Positions 16,762 to 25,366 of a stretch of DNA of 64,000 bases are shown here, in pieces (position 1 is the stretch's first letter; each line of letters opens with the position of its first letter). The notes below the pieces were generated by a model. That model was not told where the DNA came from. It made no database searches and worked only from the letters and a program-made list of their open reading frames with translations. Location of the stretch: NCBI GenBank assembly GCA_964423425.1, contig CAYRES010000009.1, forward strand, positions 43,520 through 107,519. Direction: 5' to 3'. The DNA comes from CAYRES01 sp964423425. GTDB taxonomy: Bacteria > Actinomycetota > Thermoleophilia > RBG-16-64-13. A program made the position numbers and the translations under genes.

Positions 16762-17841
16762 GTGGCACCAGAGCAACTCGGCTTCGATGAGAGTGGTGGC
16801 ACCGCCCGCCGATCCGGCGCCACCGACTACCCCGCACGCTGCAACGAAAGGCTCTCTGTCGCCGACCTCGCTCCCGGCATGCACATCCGGCAGGTGTTTC
16901 TCGTGTCCCACAAAGAGGTACGCAGCACGAAAGCGGGTAAACCGTTCCTCCGCCTCAAGCTTTCCGATCGCACAGGAAGCGTGGAGGGCGTGGTCTGGGA
17001 CAATGCGGCCACTCTCGCGCCTACATTCGCGGTTGGTGACCTCGTCGTGGCTCAGGGACGGGTGTCCGAGTACGAGGGCAGCATTCAAGTCGAGGCGTCG
17101 AACCTTGAGCTCTGCTCTGACGAGCAGGCGGATCCCAGGGACTTCCTCCCCACCACGTACAGAGACACCGGGGAACTCATGGGCTTCCTATCCTTCCACA
17201 TCGAATCCATCTACGACCCCGACTACTCTCGTCTGCTCCGTTCACTCTTCGAAGACCCCGAGTTCTCAGAGAGCTTCTCCCTCGCCCCTGCAGCCAAGCA
17301 GTTCCACCACGCCTATCTTGGCGGTCTGTTAGAACACACCGTCACCGTGGCAGGGCTCTCCGATCACGTGGCGCAGCAGTATGGCCGTGTCAACCGTGAT
17401 CTCCTCATCACGGCCGCGCTCCTCCATGACGTGGGCAAGGTAAGAGAGCTCACCTATACGAAGGCTATAGACTACAGTGACGAGGGGCGCTTCCTGGGGC
17501 ACGTGATACTCGGAGTCACCCTTATCAGCGAGCGCATCGAAGCTCTCGGCGACTTCCCGGAGGAGAAGAAGCAGGAGCTTCTCCATGCCATCGTGAGCCA
17601 CCACGGTGAGCTGGAGTGGGGGTCTCCCAAGAGGCCCAAGACCATCGAGGCGCTCATCCTCCACCACGTCGACAATCTCGACGCCAAAGCCAAGGGCTTC
17701 CTCGAGATAGTAGAGGGCTCGCGAAACGCAGAGTGGACCGATCTACGTAACCTCTTCCGCAGACCACTCCATATCCCCAAGGCCGCCCATCAGGAGACCG
17801 ACTTCCTGCCGCCCGCGGAAGACGACCGCAGTCTCAGCTGA
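16762..17841 (+). CDS. YhaM-type 3'-5' exoribonuclease (OB fold plus HD domain)
   Basis: A 359-residue nuclease. An OB-fold nucleic-acid-binding domain (residues about 30-115, with PFLRLKLSDRTGSVEGVVWD) precedes an HD metal-dependent hydrolase domain (about 175-325) with FHHAYLGGLLEHT, LLHDVGK, a SHHGELEWG motif and HHVDNLDAK. This is the layout of Gram-positive YhaM, which trims RNA 3' ends and can act on DNA. GTG 16762 has AGGGGAG just upstream; the open frame to 16102 has no ribosome site and lies antisense to other genes. A single gene from a divergent promoter. Confidence 0.9.
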   Translation: MAPEQLGFDESGGTARRSGATDYPARCNERLSVADLAPGMHIRQVFLVSHKEVRSTKAGKPFLRLKLSDRTGSVEGVVWDNAATLAPTFAVGDLVVAQGRVSEYEGSIQVEASNLELCSDEQADPRDFLPTTYRDTGELMGFLSFHIESIYDPDYSRLLRSLFEDPEFSESFSLAPAAKQFHHAYLGGLLEHTVTVAGLSDHVAQQYGRVNRDLLITAALLHDVGKVRELTYTKAIDYSDEGRFLGHVILGVTLISERIEALGDFPEEKKQELLHAIVSHHGELEWGSPKRPKTIEALILHHVDNLDAKAKGFLEIVEGSRNAEWTDLRNLFRRPLHIPKAAHQETDFLPPAEDDRSLS

Positions 17842-17925
17842 CCAACGCCTCCCCGGGGCGTCTCTGGGCCAATGGGGCGCCGGCGCTTCCCGAAGACAGG
17901 GGTGCCGGCGCTTCCCGCTGAGGTG

Positions 17926-19413
17926 CTAGTACTCCTCCTCAACAAGAGTGCTCTCCACTGTCTCTTCGACCTCTTTATCGACCTGCGGCGGGGCAGGCGC
18001 CGATATCGCTTGGCCGTCATCGCTTCGCTCGAGAAGCACCGTCTCGCCGGCCATCATCGCATCGAAAGCCTTCGACTTGAGCCGGTTTCGGGTCGACTCG
18101 ATCTTCCGCCGCATGGCCTCGAAATCAAACTCAGGCCCGGCGCCCACGTCCGCCCCCAACTTCTCGATTTCTCCGGCAACAAAGTCGGAGGCCGATTCAA
18201 GGGAGGTCTCTTGAGGCACCGTGACCGACGGGCCGTCCTGAGCGAGCTCCTGCTCGCCGGACTCCGCCACCAACCGCCCGGACGGTGCCGTCGATTCGGG
18301 CTCCACCCGTTCGGGCACCGCGGGCTCCGAGATAGCGGACGCCCGCTCGTCGCCGTCCGCTTCCCCCTCGTCTGAAGGCTCCATTTCGAATGACTGCTCG
18401 AGTTCCTGCTTGATGCGCCTTCTCGTCTCCTCTATACGCGCCCGCAGGTCATCGTGTGAGGCCTGCATCTCCGTGACGAATGTCTCTCTGGCCTCCGCGG
18501 AGATATGCGTTGCCTCAGGTTCCCCTTCACCGGCGGGTCGCCTCAACCCTGCTCCCTCCGCAGCCGGTTGGAGTTCCTCGGGCTGCGACACCGCCCCAGT
18601 GACTACCGGCGGAACGGTCTGGGTGTCTTCGGTCTCGACAGCCCGCCTTTGAGCGGCGAGCATCGCCTGGTGTGCCGCTCGCAGCCGCTGCTTGGTCTCC
18701 TCGATACGCGTCTCCGCGGTAGCGGCATCGGGCTGCGGTGTGTGCCCAGACTCCAGGAGAGGCTCCCCGGGCTCCGCAGCCTCTGCGCCTTCCGGCTCGG
18801 CCACGTGGGGTTCCTCGGCCCAGAGGGGAACGACGTACTCTTCCTCAACCTCGATCTCCTCGAGTTCGAGCTCGCCTTCCCCGGTTCCGGGCTCCGCGAA
18901 TTCCACTCCCACCGGCTCGGGTTCCCTCTCTTCGTGGAGCATGATTCCCTCGCCTCTGCCGCCGAGGGAATTGTCGTTCCCGGGACTCTCCGCGATCTCA
19001 GTGGCCGGCGGCAACGAACCCCCCGAGAGGAACCACGTGGCAGGCGGCTCGGTGGCAGGCGGGGCCATAGTCGATTCGTCAGCCCGCAGGATGGCTTCCT
19101 CCAGAACCTCCTCGACCTCCGGAGAACCCGCCTCTTCCTCGCGCATTTCGAGGGCCTCCACAAGCGCTTCCGCCGGCGCGTCCCATGGCTCTCGTGCCAC
19201 CTCCTGCATGGGCTCTGACGCCGGTTGACCAAACGGCTCCTCTTCGAGAAGCGGGGCCGAAACGAGCCGAGGCCGTTCGGCGGACTCCACACCCGCACCC
19301 TCTCCCGGCCGGAGAAGTGCGGCCGGCTCTCTGGGTGTACGCCTCGGGGAGACTAGGAAACCCACGACACCTCCCACGATGCCGCCCACCAAGAACTTCC
19401 AGAAGCCGCTCAT
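17926..19413 (-). CDS. Membrane-anchored acidic coiled-coil protein with three internal repeats
   Basis: A 495-residue protein starting with a glycine-zipper membrane segment (residues about 5-22, GGIVGGVVGF) like YtxH proteins, then a long, very acidic, Pro/Glu/Ala-rich region. Three short helical units with the pattern R-I/K-x-E-x-T-x-x-R-L/I occur at about residues 234-251, 323-342 and 434-453, separated by disordered spacers. ATG 19413 has GGAGAGGG upstream. It follows a small anchored protein gene on the same strand after 144 bp. Function unknown; it could be an envelope-attached scaffold. Confidence 0.65.
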   Translation of the reverse strand: MSGFWKFLVGGIVGGVVGFLVSPRRTPREPAALLRPGEGAGVESAERPRLVSAPLLEEEPFGQPASEPMQEVAREPWDAPAEALVEALEMREEEAGSPEVEEVLEEAILRADESTMAPPATEPPATWFLSGGSLPPATEIAESPGNDNSLGGRGEGIMLHEEREPEPVGVEFAEPGTGEGELELEEIEVEEEYVVPLWAEEPHVAEPEGAEAAEPGEPLLESGHTPQPDAATAETRIEETKQRLRAAHQAMLAAQRRAVETEDTQTVPPVVTGAVSQPEELQPAAEGAGLRRPAGEGEPEATHISAEARETFVTEMQASHDDLRARIEETRRRIKQELEQSFEMEPSDEGEADGDERASAISEPAVPERVEPESTAPSGRLVAESGEQELAQDGPSVTVPQETSLESASDFVAGEIEKLGADVGAGPEFDFEAMRRKIESTRNRLKSKAFDAMMAGETVLLERSDDGQAISAPAPPQVDKEVEETVESTLVEEEY

Positions 19414-19557
19414 GACTCACCCTCTCCTTCACACTCCGCCGTAGCAGGTATGTTTCTTTATCGGCACCTGAGCCCCGAACCCTGAACCCACCCGGCGACC
19501 CACCTCATGCCCCGAGGGCGCAGGTATGTACCTTGGTCCAGGGCCGCAGGAGAGTCA

Positions 19558-20094
19558 TCAAGACAGCCGGGTGATCTGGAGCCTCCCTTCCGCATCCTCC
19601 TCCGCAAGAATCGACCACATGGCTCCCAGGTCGGCAGTGGCCCTCATCGCAACCTGCGAGAGGATGTGATTTACCCGGGGATCGAGCACGTACTTGAGCG
19701 GCAGAGGACGACGCTCCGCGATCTGGACGGTCACCTCGCCGCCGGAATCGCGCCGCATGAAGATCGCCTCCGGCGACAGCTGCCTCAGGGGTAGCTTCTG
19801 GTCGTGGACCCGCACTGTGGTCGAAACCCCTATGCTCTTCCCGGAAAGGTCACTTGCGGGCGCCGGTGCTTCCGGTATCTCTGTGGCCGGCACGTCTGTG
19901 GCCGGCATCTCTCTGGCCGGTGCAGCCGTCTTGGCCTCGAGAACCGCCTGCCGCCTCACAAACTCCTCAAACCGGGATGTGGTCTCCTGCGCGTGGCGGG
20001 AAGCCTTCATCAGTCGATATCCATAGTACCCGACGAACGCCACCAGACAGAGCAGCACGAACGCCAAACTCACCATGAGAATCGAAGAACTCAT
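19558..20094 (-). CDS. Hypothetical membrane-anchored protein, 178 aa
   Basis: A single N-terminal transmembrane helix (residues about 5-27) is followed by a charged helix, an Ala/Pro linker with near-repeats PATDVPATEIP, and a soluble C-terminal domain of about 90 residues (KLPLRQLSPEAIFMRR onward). Unrecognised. Its ATG overlaps the rarA stop by four bases (ATGA), so it is co-translated with rarA. The linker repeat is also visible as a DNA repeat near 19870-19920. Confidence 0.6.
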   Translation of the reverse strand: MSSSILMVSLAFVLLCLVAFVGYYGYRLMKASRHAQETTSRFEEFVRRQAVLEAKTAAPAREMPATDVPATEIPEAPAPASDLSGKSIGVSTTVRVHDQKLPLRQLSPEAIFMRRDSGGEVTVQIAERRPLPLKYVLDPRVNHILSQVAMRATADLGAMWSILAEEDAEGRLQITRLS

Positions 20095-21437
20095 GCTCCC
20101 TCATCCACCTCAACTGTTCTCGGTCTGCCTCTCTCCGCTAGGAATTCCCTCTGAACACGCTCGAATCCTTGTTCACCTGGTCGATAGAATACCCGGCCAC
20201 GGAGGGCCTCGGGCAGATAGTCGGCGTCGACGTATCCACCGTGATTATGGGGATAGACGTAACCCTGTCCCTTTCCAAGCCGCTCGGCTCCCGCGTACCC
20301 CGCCTGCTGAATGCTCATGGGAGGAGCGAATACGCCATGCCGTTCGACCTCTCTCAGGGCTTCATCGATAGCACGATAGGATGCGTTGGACTTCGGCGCG
20401 CAACTGAGATACGTGACCGCTTGGGCGAGACCGATCCGGCACTCGGGCATACCCACGAACTCCACCACCCGTGAGGCGGCGACCGCCATCTGGAGGGCCA
20501 CGGGATCAGCGTTCCCCACATCCTCCGATGCGAAGATTATCAGTCTGCGGGCGACAAAACCGGGGTCTTCACCACCGGCCAGCATGACGGCGAGGTAGTA
20601 GACGGCGGCGTCAGGATCCGAACCACGCATGCTCTTGATGAGGGCCGAGACGAAATCGTAGTGGCGATCACCGCCCTTGTCGTACGAGGCCGTCCGCTGC
20701 TGTGCCGCCAGGCCAAGCGTCTTGTCGGTCAAGACCCTCTCGCTACGAGCTGCGGCCATCCGCACTGCGGCCTCGAGAAGATTGAGGCTCCTTCTCGCGT
20801 CACCCGAGCCCAGGTCGGCGATGCTCCGCAACAGGGCTTCTCCCACCTTGACGCCGCCCTTACCCAGACCACGCACCTCATCGCCAGCCGCCTTTCGCAA
20901 CAGACCGACGATTTCTTCCGCCGACAGCGGATTGAGTACGAAGAGGTCACAGCGGGAAAGTAGAGCCGGTATCACCTCGAAATAGGGGTTCTCCGTGGTG
21001 GCCCCCACCAGGGTGATGAGTCCATCCTCGACGGCGTGCAACAAGGCGTCCTGTTGGGCCTTCGAGAACCGATGTATCTCGTCGATGAAGAGAGCGGTGC
21101 CACCCGCCTCCTCTTCCATCCGATATCGCGCCCGGCGCAGTACTTCACGCACATCGGCGACCCCAGAGTCGACGGCGGAGATCTCCGCGAGGGTAAGCCC
21201 GGCATCCTCAGCCACGAGCCGGGCCACTGTGGTCTTACCCGAACCAGGAGGGCCAAAGAGGATCATTGACCGCAGAGCTCCAGAACGGAGTCGCTCAGTC
21301 AAAGCCCCTTCGGGACCCAGCAGGTGCTCCTGCCCCACCACCTCGGACAACGCGCGCGGGCGCATGCGAGCAGCGAGAGGCGCGGAGCGTTCCGCCGCCA
21401 TCTCAAACCGGTCCGAGAAGAGATTTGCGGGCTCCAT
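20091..21437 (-). CDS. rarA: Replication-associated recombination protein A (AAA+ ATPase)
   Basis: A 448-residue MgsA/RarA/WRNIP1-family ATPase. It has the N-terminal RPRALSEVVGQEHLLG, Walker A GPPGSGKTT, Walker B FIDEIHRF, sensor 1 TTENPYFEV, the Arg-finger region LLSRC, and a C-terminal MgsA domain with SMRGSDPDAAVYYLA and RRLIIFASEDVGNADP. It acts at stalled replication forks and loads on single-stranded/double-stranded DNA junctions. A TAGAAT box six bases before the ATG suggests a leaderless transcript. Coupled to the downstream membrane-protein gene. Confidence 0.95.
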   Translation of the reverse strand: MEPANLFSDRFEMAAERSAPLAARMRPRALSEVVGQEHLLGPEGALTERLRSGALRSMILFGPPGSGKTTVARLVAEDAGLTLAEISAVDSGVADVREVLRRARYRMEEEAGGTALFIDEIHRFSKAQQDALLHAVEDGLITLVGATTENPYFEVIPALLSRCDLFVLNPLSAEEIVGLLRKAAGDEVRGLGKGGVKVGEALLRSIADLGSGDARRSLNLLEAAVRMAAARSERVLTDKTLGLAAQQRTASYDKGGDRHYDFVSALIKSMRGSDPDAAVYYLAVMLAGGEDPGFVARRLIIFASEDVGNADPVALQMAVAASRVVEFVGMPECRIGLAQAVTYLSCAPKSNASYRAIDEALREVERHGVFAPPMSIQQAGYAGAERLGKGQGYVYPHNHGGYVDADYLPEALRGRVFYRPGEQGFERVQREFLAERGRPRTVEVDEGA

Positions 21438-21443
21438 GTGCGT

Positions 21444-21449
21444 ATTCTA
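21444..21449 (-). promoter_or_regulatory. -10 box TAGAAT of rarA, leaderless geometry
   Basis: Minus-strand TAGAAT ends six bases before ATG 21437. No ribosome-binding purine run separates it from the start codon. Confidence 0.45.
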
Positions 21450-21508
21450 GCAACGGCGGCGGGCTCCAACCCCCTGTGAGGCACAGCGGCCGGAGCCACA
21501 CCGGACTA

Positions 21509-21537
21509 TTGAGGTAGCCGTCCGCCTCCGGTAGAAT
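21509..21537 (+). promoter_or_regulatory. Sigma70-type promoter TTGAGG-17-TAGAAT
   Basis: TTGAGG (21509-21514) and TAGAAT (21532-21537) are exactly 17 bp apart, 30 bp before the TTG start of the HNH gene, with AAGGAGAAG between them. Confidence 0.6.
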
Positions 21538-21567
21538 CGCCGTGGCTCCAGGATCAAGGAGAAGCCT

Positions 21568-22080
21568 TTGCCCCGGCGCGTCTTGGTGGTCAACTCAACG
21601 TACGAACCCATCAACGTCTGTACGACGCGAAGGGCCATTGTGCTTCTCATGAAGCAGAAGGCCGAGATACTGGAGGCGGGCGACTCCTTCATCAGGTCCG
21701 AGAGGGCCTCCCTGCATCAGCCGCTGGTGGTGCGGCTCCTCAACTACGCGCGAGTGCCCCCCGGCGAACGCCGTCGGCTCTCGCGGCGGGCGGTGCTCAC
21801 CAGAGACGGCTTCCGCTGCCAATACTGCGGCAGTGCGAAGCATCTCACGCTCGACCATGTGGTCCCGACAAGTCGGGGCGGCACCAACACCTGGGACAAC
21901 GTGGTGACCTCCTGCGCCCCCTGCAACGTGCGAAAAGGCGCCCACCTCACCAGCGAGATCGGCATGGCCCTCCACCGCAAGCCACGCCCGCCCTCGCTCG
22001 CCGAGTTGCTCGTCCCTTCGGCCGGCACGGTGCCGGACAGCTGGGCGCCCTACCTGGGCTTCGCTGCCACTGCAGGCTGA
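21568..22080 (+). CDS. HNH endonuclease family protein
   Basis: A 170-residue protein of the actinobacterial-type HNH family. The N-terminal domain has VLVVNSTYEPINVCTTRRAI. The HNH module around residues 75-130 has two CxxC pairs (CQYC, CAPC), the catalytic LDHVVPTSRGG and the Asn in TWDNVV. TTG 21568 has AAGGAGAAG at 21556-21564. These proteins are common chromosomal genes of unknown role rather than restriction enzymes; no methylase lies nearby. Confidence 0.85.
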   Translation: MPRRVLVVNSTYEPINVCTTRRAIVLLMKQKAEILEAGDSFIRSERASLHQPLVVRLLNYARVPPGERRRLSRRAVLTRDGFRCQYCGSAKHLTLDHVVPTSRGGTNTWDNVVTSCAPCNVRKGAHLTSEIGMALHRKPRPPSLAELLVPSAGTVPDSWAPYLGFAATAG

Positions 22081-22189
22081 CGAGGCCGGCGGCGGCCGGG
22101 GCCCGTAGGCCTAAGCGGCCTCTGCTCTCCGTCTTCGTGCCGCCGCTGCTCCCACCGGTATCTCACGGGCACGAGAGAAGCCCTGCCTC

Positions 22190-23176
22190 TCACAAGACCT
22201 CTGCGTGCCCTCCTACCACCTTGTACCTTCCCATCCCCAGGTACTTCTCCACACGCGCCCTCCGACGTTCAGCGGAGTCGAGGCCGTCGAGTTCCTGCAG
22301 TGCCCCCTGAAAGCTCCTCAGCAGACGCCTCGCCATGAGGCGGGAGTTCCGCGCCCCCCTCCTGGGTTCGGGGATGACGCCGTCAATCACACCGAGTTCG
22401 AGCGTCTCCGCTGCGGTGAGCCGCAAGGCCTCGGCCGCCCGTGGGGCCTCGGTGGCATCCCGCCACAGGATGGCCGCACACCCCTCGGGGCTGATCACAG
22501 AGTAGACGGAGTTCTCCAGCATGTACACCCGGTCGCACAGACCGAGCGCAAGAGCCCCACCCGAACCTCCCTCGCCTATCACGAAGGCCACAGTGGGCAC
22601 GTGCAGCCGGGCGAACACCCTCATGGTCTCCGCGATGGCTGCGGCTTGGCCTCCTTGCTCGGCCTCCACCCCGGGGAAAGCTCCCGGGGTATCAATGAGA
22701 GTGAGCACCGGGATCCCGAACCGAGAGGCAAGCAGGGCCAAACGCTGGGCCTTCCGGTAGCCTGACGGCTGAGGCATGCCGAAGTTCCTGAGTTGCCGCT
22801 CCTTGAGATCGTGACCCTTCTGATGCCCAATTATCATGACTGTGCGACCCTCCAGTGAGGCCAGCCCCCCTACCACGGCCTTGTCGTCGGCGGAGAGACG
22901 ATCGCCACGAAGCTCGATGAACTGGGGGTCGAGGGCACCCGTGTAGTCGAGCGTCTGCGGCCTGTGCTGGTCACGGGCCAGCTGCACAGTCTTCCACGCC
23001 AGCTCGGAAGGACGCCTATTCTTGAGCTCCTCCAGGTGGTCCTCCACCCGACGAATCTCTTCCGAATAGCCGACGCCCGGCAGTGACGGCAGACTCTCGA
23101 GCTCGCGCAAACGCGCGACGAGCTTGGCCGCCTCGGCCTGGTAGCTGCGACGCATCCGGCTGAGAGGGTTCCTCAT
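22190..23176 (-). CDS. accA: Acetyl-CoA carboxylase carboxyltransferase subunit alpha
   Basis: A 328-residue subunit. An N-terminal helical segment (ARLRELESLP, EEIRRVEDHLEELK) leads to QRPxTLDY-type residues (HRPQTLDY), then the crotonase-fold core with GHQKG, PGAFPGVEAEQGGQAAAIAE and GEGGSGGALALG. It transfers CO2 from carboxybiotin to acetyl-CoA with AccD, making malonyl-CoA. ATG 23176 has GGAGGTGA upstream and is chosen over GTG 23188. The gene overlaps the 3' end of accD by 161 bp in another frame. Last gene of the fab operon. Confidence 0.95.
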   Translation of the reverse strand: MRNPLSRMRRSYQAEAAKLVARLRELESLPSLPGVGYSEEIRRVEDHLEELKNRRPSELAWKTVQLARDQHRPQTLDYTGALDPQFIELRGDRLSADDKAVVGGLASLEGRTVMIIGHQKGHDLKERQLRNFGMPQPSGYRKAQRLALLASRFGIPVLTLIDTPGAFPGVEAEQGGQAAAIAETMRVFARLHVPTVAFVIGEGGSGGALALGLCDRVYMLENSVYSVISPEGCAAILWRDATEAPRAAEALRLTAAETLELGVIDGVIPEPRRGARNSRLMARRLLRSFQGALQELDGLDSAERRRARVEKYLGMGRYKVVGGHAEVL

Positions 23177-24053
23177 GACGGTATTCACCTCCTCGAAGCA
23201 ACGTGAGCACCTGCGCGACCCTCTGACGAATCTCCCCGCGAGGCACTATCAGGTCGAGCTGGCCGTGCTCCATGTTCGACTCGGCAAGACCGAATCCCTC
23301 GGCTAGCTTCTCCTTGGTCGTCTGCTCTATTACCCGGGGACCGGCGAAACACAGAAGAGCCGCAGGCTCGGCGATGATGACGTCGGCAAGCGAAGCGAAA
23401 CTGGCCAGCACCCCACCCGTGGTGGGATCGGTGAGCACACACACGAAGGGCAGCCGCCTCTCGCTGAGCATCTCGAGGGCCACGGTGGTCTTCGCCATCT
23501 GCAAGAGGGAGAGAATGCCCTCCTGCATGCGGGCACCACCCGACGCAGTACATACCACGAGTGGCAGTGAATCCTCAACTGCACGAATAACCAGGCGAGC
23601 GAACATCTCGCCCACCGCCGCGCCCATGGAACCGCCCAGAAAGCGGAAATCCATGACCCCAAGAGCCACCGGGATCCCTTCGATGCGACAGGTCCCGGCC
23701 ACCAGGGCATCGGCAAGGCCGGTCTCCATCCGGGCCTCTCGCAGACGTTCCTCATATGGCTTGATGTCGAAGAAGCCGAGCGCGTCAAGCGCGTACACCT
23801 GCGCATCGAGCGCCGAGAACGTGTCCTCGTCGACCAGGGACTCGATGCGCTCCCACGAGCCAAGTGGATAGTGGTGGCCGCACTGGGGACATACCCGGAG
23901 GTTCTCACGAAGCTTCTTCTCAGACAGAGGTTTGGTGCAGTTCCGGCAGAGCTGCCCGTCGTCGGGCGCGGCGGCCTTGTCCTCCCTCACCCCGGCTGCC
24001 GGGGCACTGGGCTCGGCCGCAGGCGGGACGTGCACTGTGATGTACCTGGTCAG
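23016..24053 (-). CDS. accD: Acetyl-CoA carboxylase carboxyltransferase subunit beta
   Basis: About 345 residues. The N-terminal zinc ribbon has two CxxC pairs (CRNC, CPQC). The core has the oxyanion regions CTASGGARMQEG and CVLTDPTTGGV and ends near VAQVLTLLRGG. Beyond this, about 54 Arg/Gly/Pro-rich residues are encoded across the start of accA, an unusual tail that may be a read-on extension. A GGAGG directly after the fabF stop lies five bases before an in-frame CTG at 24053; the first standard start, GTG 24035, is too far from it. I therefore favour CTG initiation, with GTG as the alternative. Confidence 0.9.
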   Translation of the reverse strand: MTRYITVHVPPAAEPSAPAAGVREDKAAAPDDGQLCRNCTKPLSEKKLRENLRVCPQCGHHYPLGSWERIESLVDEDTFSALDAQVYALDALGFFDIKPYEERLREARMETGLADALVAGTCRIEGIPVALGVMDFRFLGGSMGAAVGEMFARLVIRAVEDSLPLVVCTASGGARMQEGILSLLQMAKTTVALEMLSERRLPFVCVLTDPTTGGVLASFASLADVIIAEPAALLCFAGPRVIEQTTKEKLAEGFGLAESNMEHGQLDLIVPRGEIRQRVAQVLTLLRGGEYRHEEPSQPDASQLPGRGGQARRAFARARESAVTAGRRLFGRDSSGGGPPGGAQE

Positions 24054-24063
24054 GCCATCCTCC

Positions 24064-25302
24064 CTATTCCTCGTGCGCGCCCAACAGGATGGAGGCGTTG
24101 TGGCCGCCGAATCCGAAACTGTTGGACATGGCCAGCTTCACCTCCGCCTCACGAGCGGTATTCGGCACGTAGTCGAGATCACACTCCGGATCGGAATTGG
24201 TGAGATTGATAGTGGGCGGCACCACCCCGCGCTGCAGAGTGAGTACGGTGGCGGCGGCCTCGAGCGCGCCGGCCGCCCCCAAGCAGTGGCCTATCATGCT
24301 CTTGGTGGAGGAGATGAGCACCCGGCTGGCCACCTGCTCCCCGAGGGCCCGCTTGACCGCCCGCGTCTCCATGACATCACCGAGCGGGGTGGAGGTGCCG
24401 TGGGCGTTGATGTAGTCGACCGCCTCCGGTTCCACAGCCGCTTCTCTGAGGGCGCGCCGCATGGCCCATGCCGCCGCCGCACCGGTAGGATCAGGTTCGG
24501 TGAGGTGATGGGCATCACCGCTCATGCCATAACCCAGGAACTCCGCGTAGACGGGGGCGCCGCGCCGGAGCGCATGCTCCCGCTCTTCCAGTACCAGCAC
24601 CGCGGCGCCCTCCCCTATCACGAAGCCGTCTCTGTCCCTCTCGAAAGGCCGGCTGGCACCGGTCGGATCGTCGTTGCGGGCAGAGAGGGCTCTGGCGGCT
24701 GCAAACGCGCTCAAGGCGATGGGGCCCACCGGCGCCTCAGCACCGCCGGCACACATCGCCGTTGCATCACCTCTGCGCACAATCTCGAATGCATCGCCGA
24801 GGGCATGCGTGCTGGCGGCACAGGCGGTGCAGGTCGCCGACACAGGCCCTTTGAGACCCAGGGTCATCGACACGTGGGCAGAGCCCATGTTGGGGATCAT
24901 CATGGGCACGAAGAACGGGCTGACACGTGTAGGGCCCCTCTCCACGAGCACCTTGGTCTGTTCATAGAAGGTGTCGAGACCGCCTATGCCCGAGCCGACG
25001 AGCGCTCCCACCGCGGTGGGATCCTCCTCCACGGGATAGCCGGAGTCCTCGAGGGCGAGTACCCCAGCTGCCACCGCATATTGCGAATAGAGATCCATCC
25101 GGCGGGCGGACCTGCGATCCATGAAGCCGGTCGGTTCGAATCCCTCGATCTCGGCGGCAATTCTCACCGGGTACCCCTCAGTGTCAAAACGGGTGATGTG
25201 CCTGACCCCCGACCGGCCCACCACGAGGGCCTTGAAGAACGCCTCCTTGCCCACTCCCACCGGAGACACGACTCCCACGCCGGTGACCACCACGCGCTTC
25301 AT
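24064..25302 (-). CDS. fabF: Beta-ketoacyl-ACP synthase II
   Basis: A 412-residue condensing enzyme: VVVTGVGVVSPVG at the start, nucleophile in TACAAS, the two His in NAHGTSTPLGD and KSMIGHCLGAAG, and NSFGFGGHNAS at the end. It elongates acyl-ACP with malonyl-ACP in the cytoplasm. Start ATG 25302; the open frame to 25425 runs into fabG. Located between fabG and accD in the fab operon, where an acpP gene would often lie but is absent. Confidence 0.96.
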   Translation of the reverse strand: MKRVVVTGVGVVSPVGVGKEAFFKALVVGRSGVRHITRFDTEGYPVRIAAEIEGFEPTGFMDRRSARRMDLYSQYAVAAGVLALEDSGYPVEEDPTAVGALVGSGIGGLDTFYEQTKVLVERGPTRVSPFFVPMMIPNMGSAHVSMTLGLKGPVSATCTACAASTHALGDAFEIVRRGDATAMCAGGAEAPVGPIALSAFAAARALSARNDDPTGASRPFERDRDGFVIGEGAAVLVLEEREHALRRGAPVYAEFLGYGMSGDAHHLTEPDPTGAAAAWAMRRALREAAVEPEAVDYINAHGTSTPLGDVMETRAVKRALGEQVASRVLISSTKSMIGHCLGAAGALEAAATVLTLQRGVVPPTINLTNSDPECDLDYVPNTAREAEVKLAMSNSFGFGGHNASILLGAHEE

Positions 25303-25366
25303 TGTCTCGCACCCGGGCGAATGTCTCACGATACTCGTCCTCCTCCACAACTCCTCAGCGCACCGA

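Noticed and set aside
22081..22189. GAGGCCG/CGGCCTC pairing after the HNH gene
   Set aside because: Short arms with a long loop; not convincing as a terminator.
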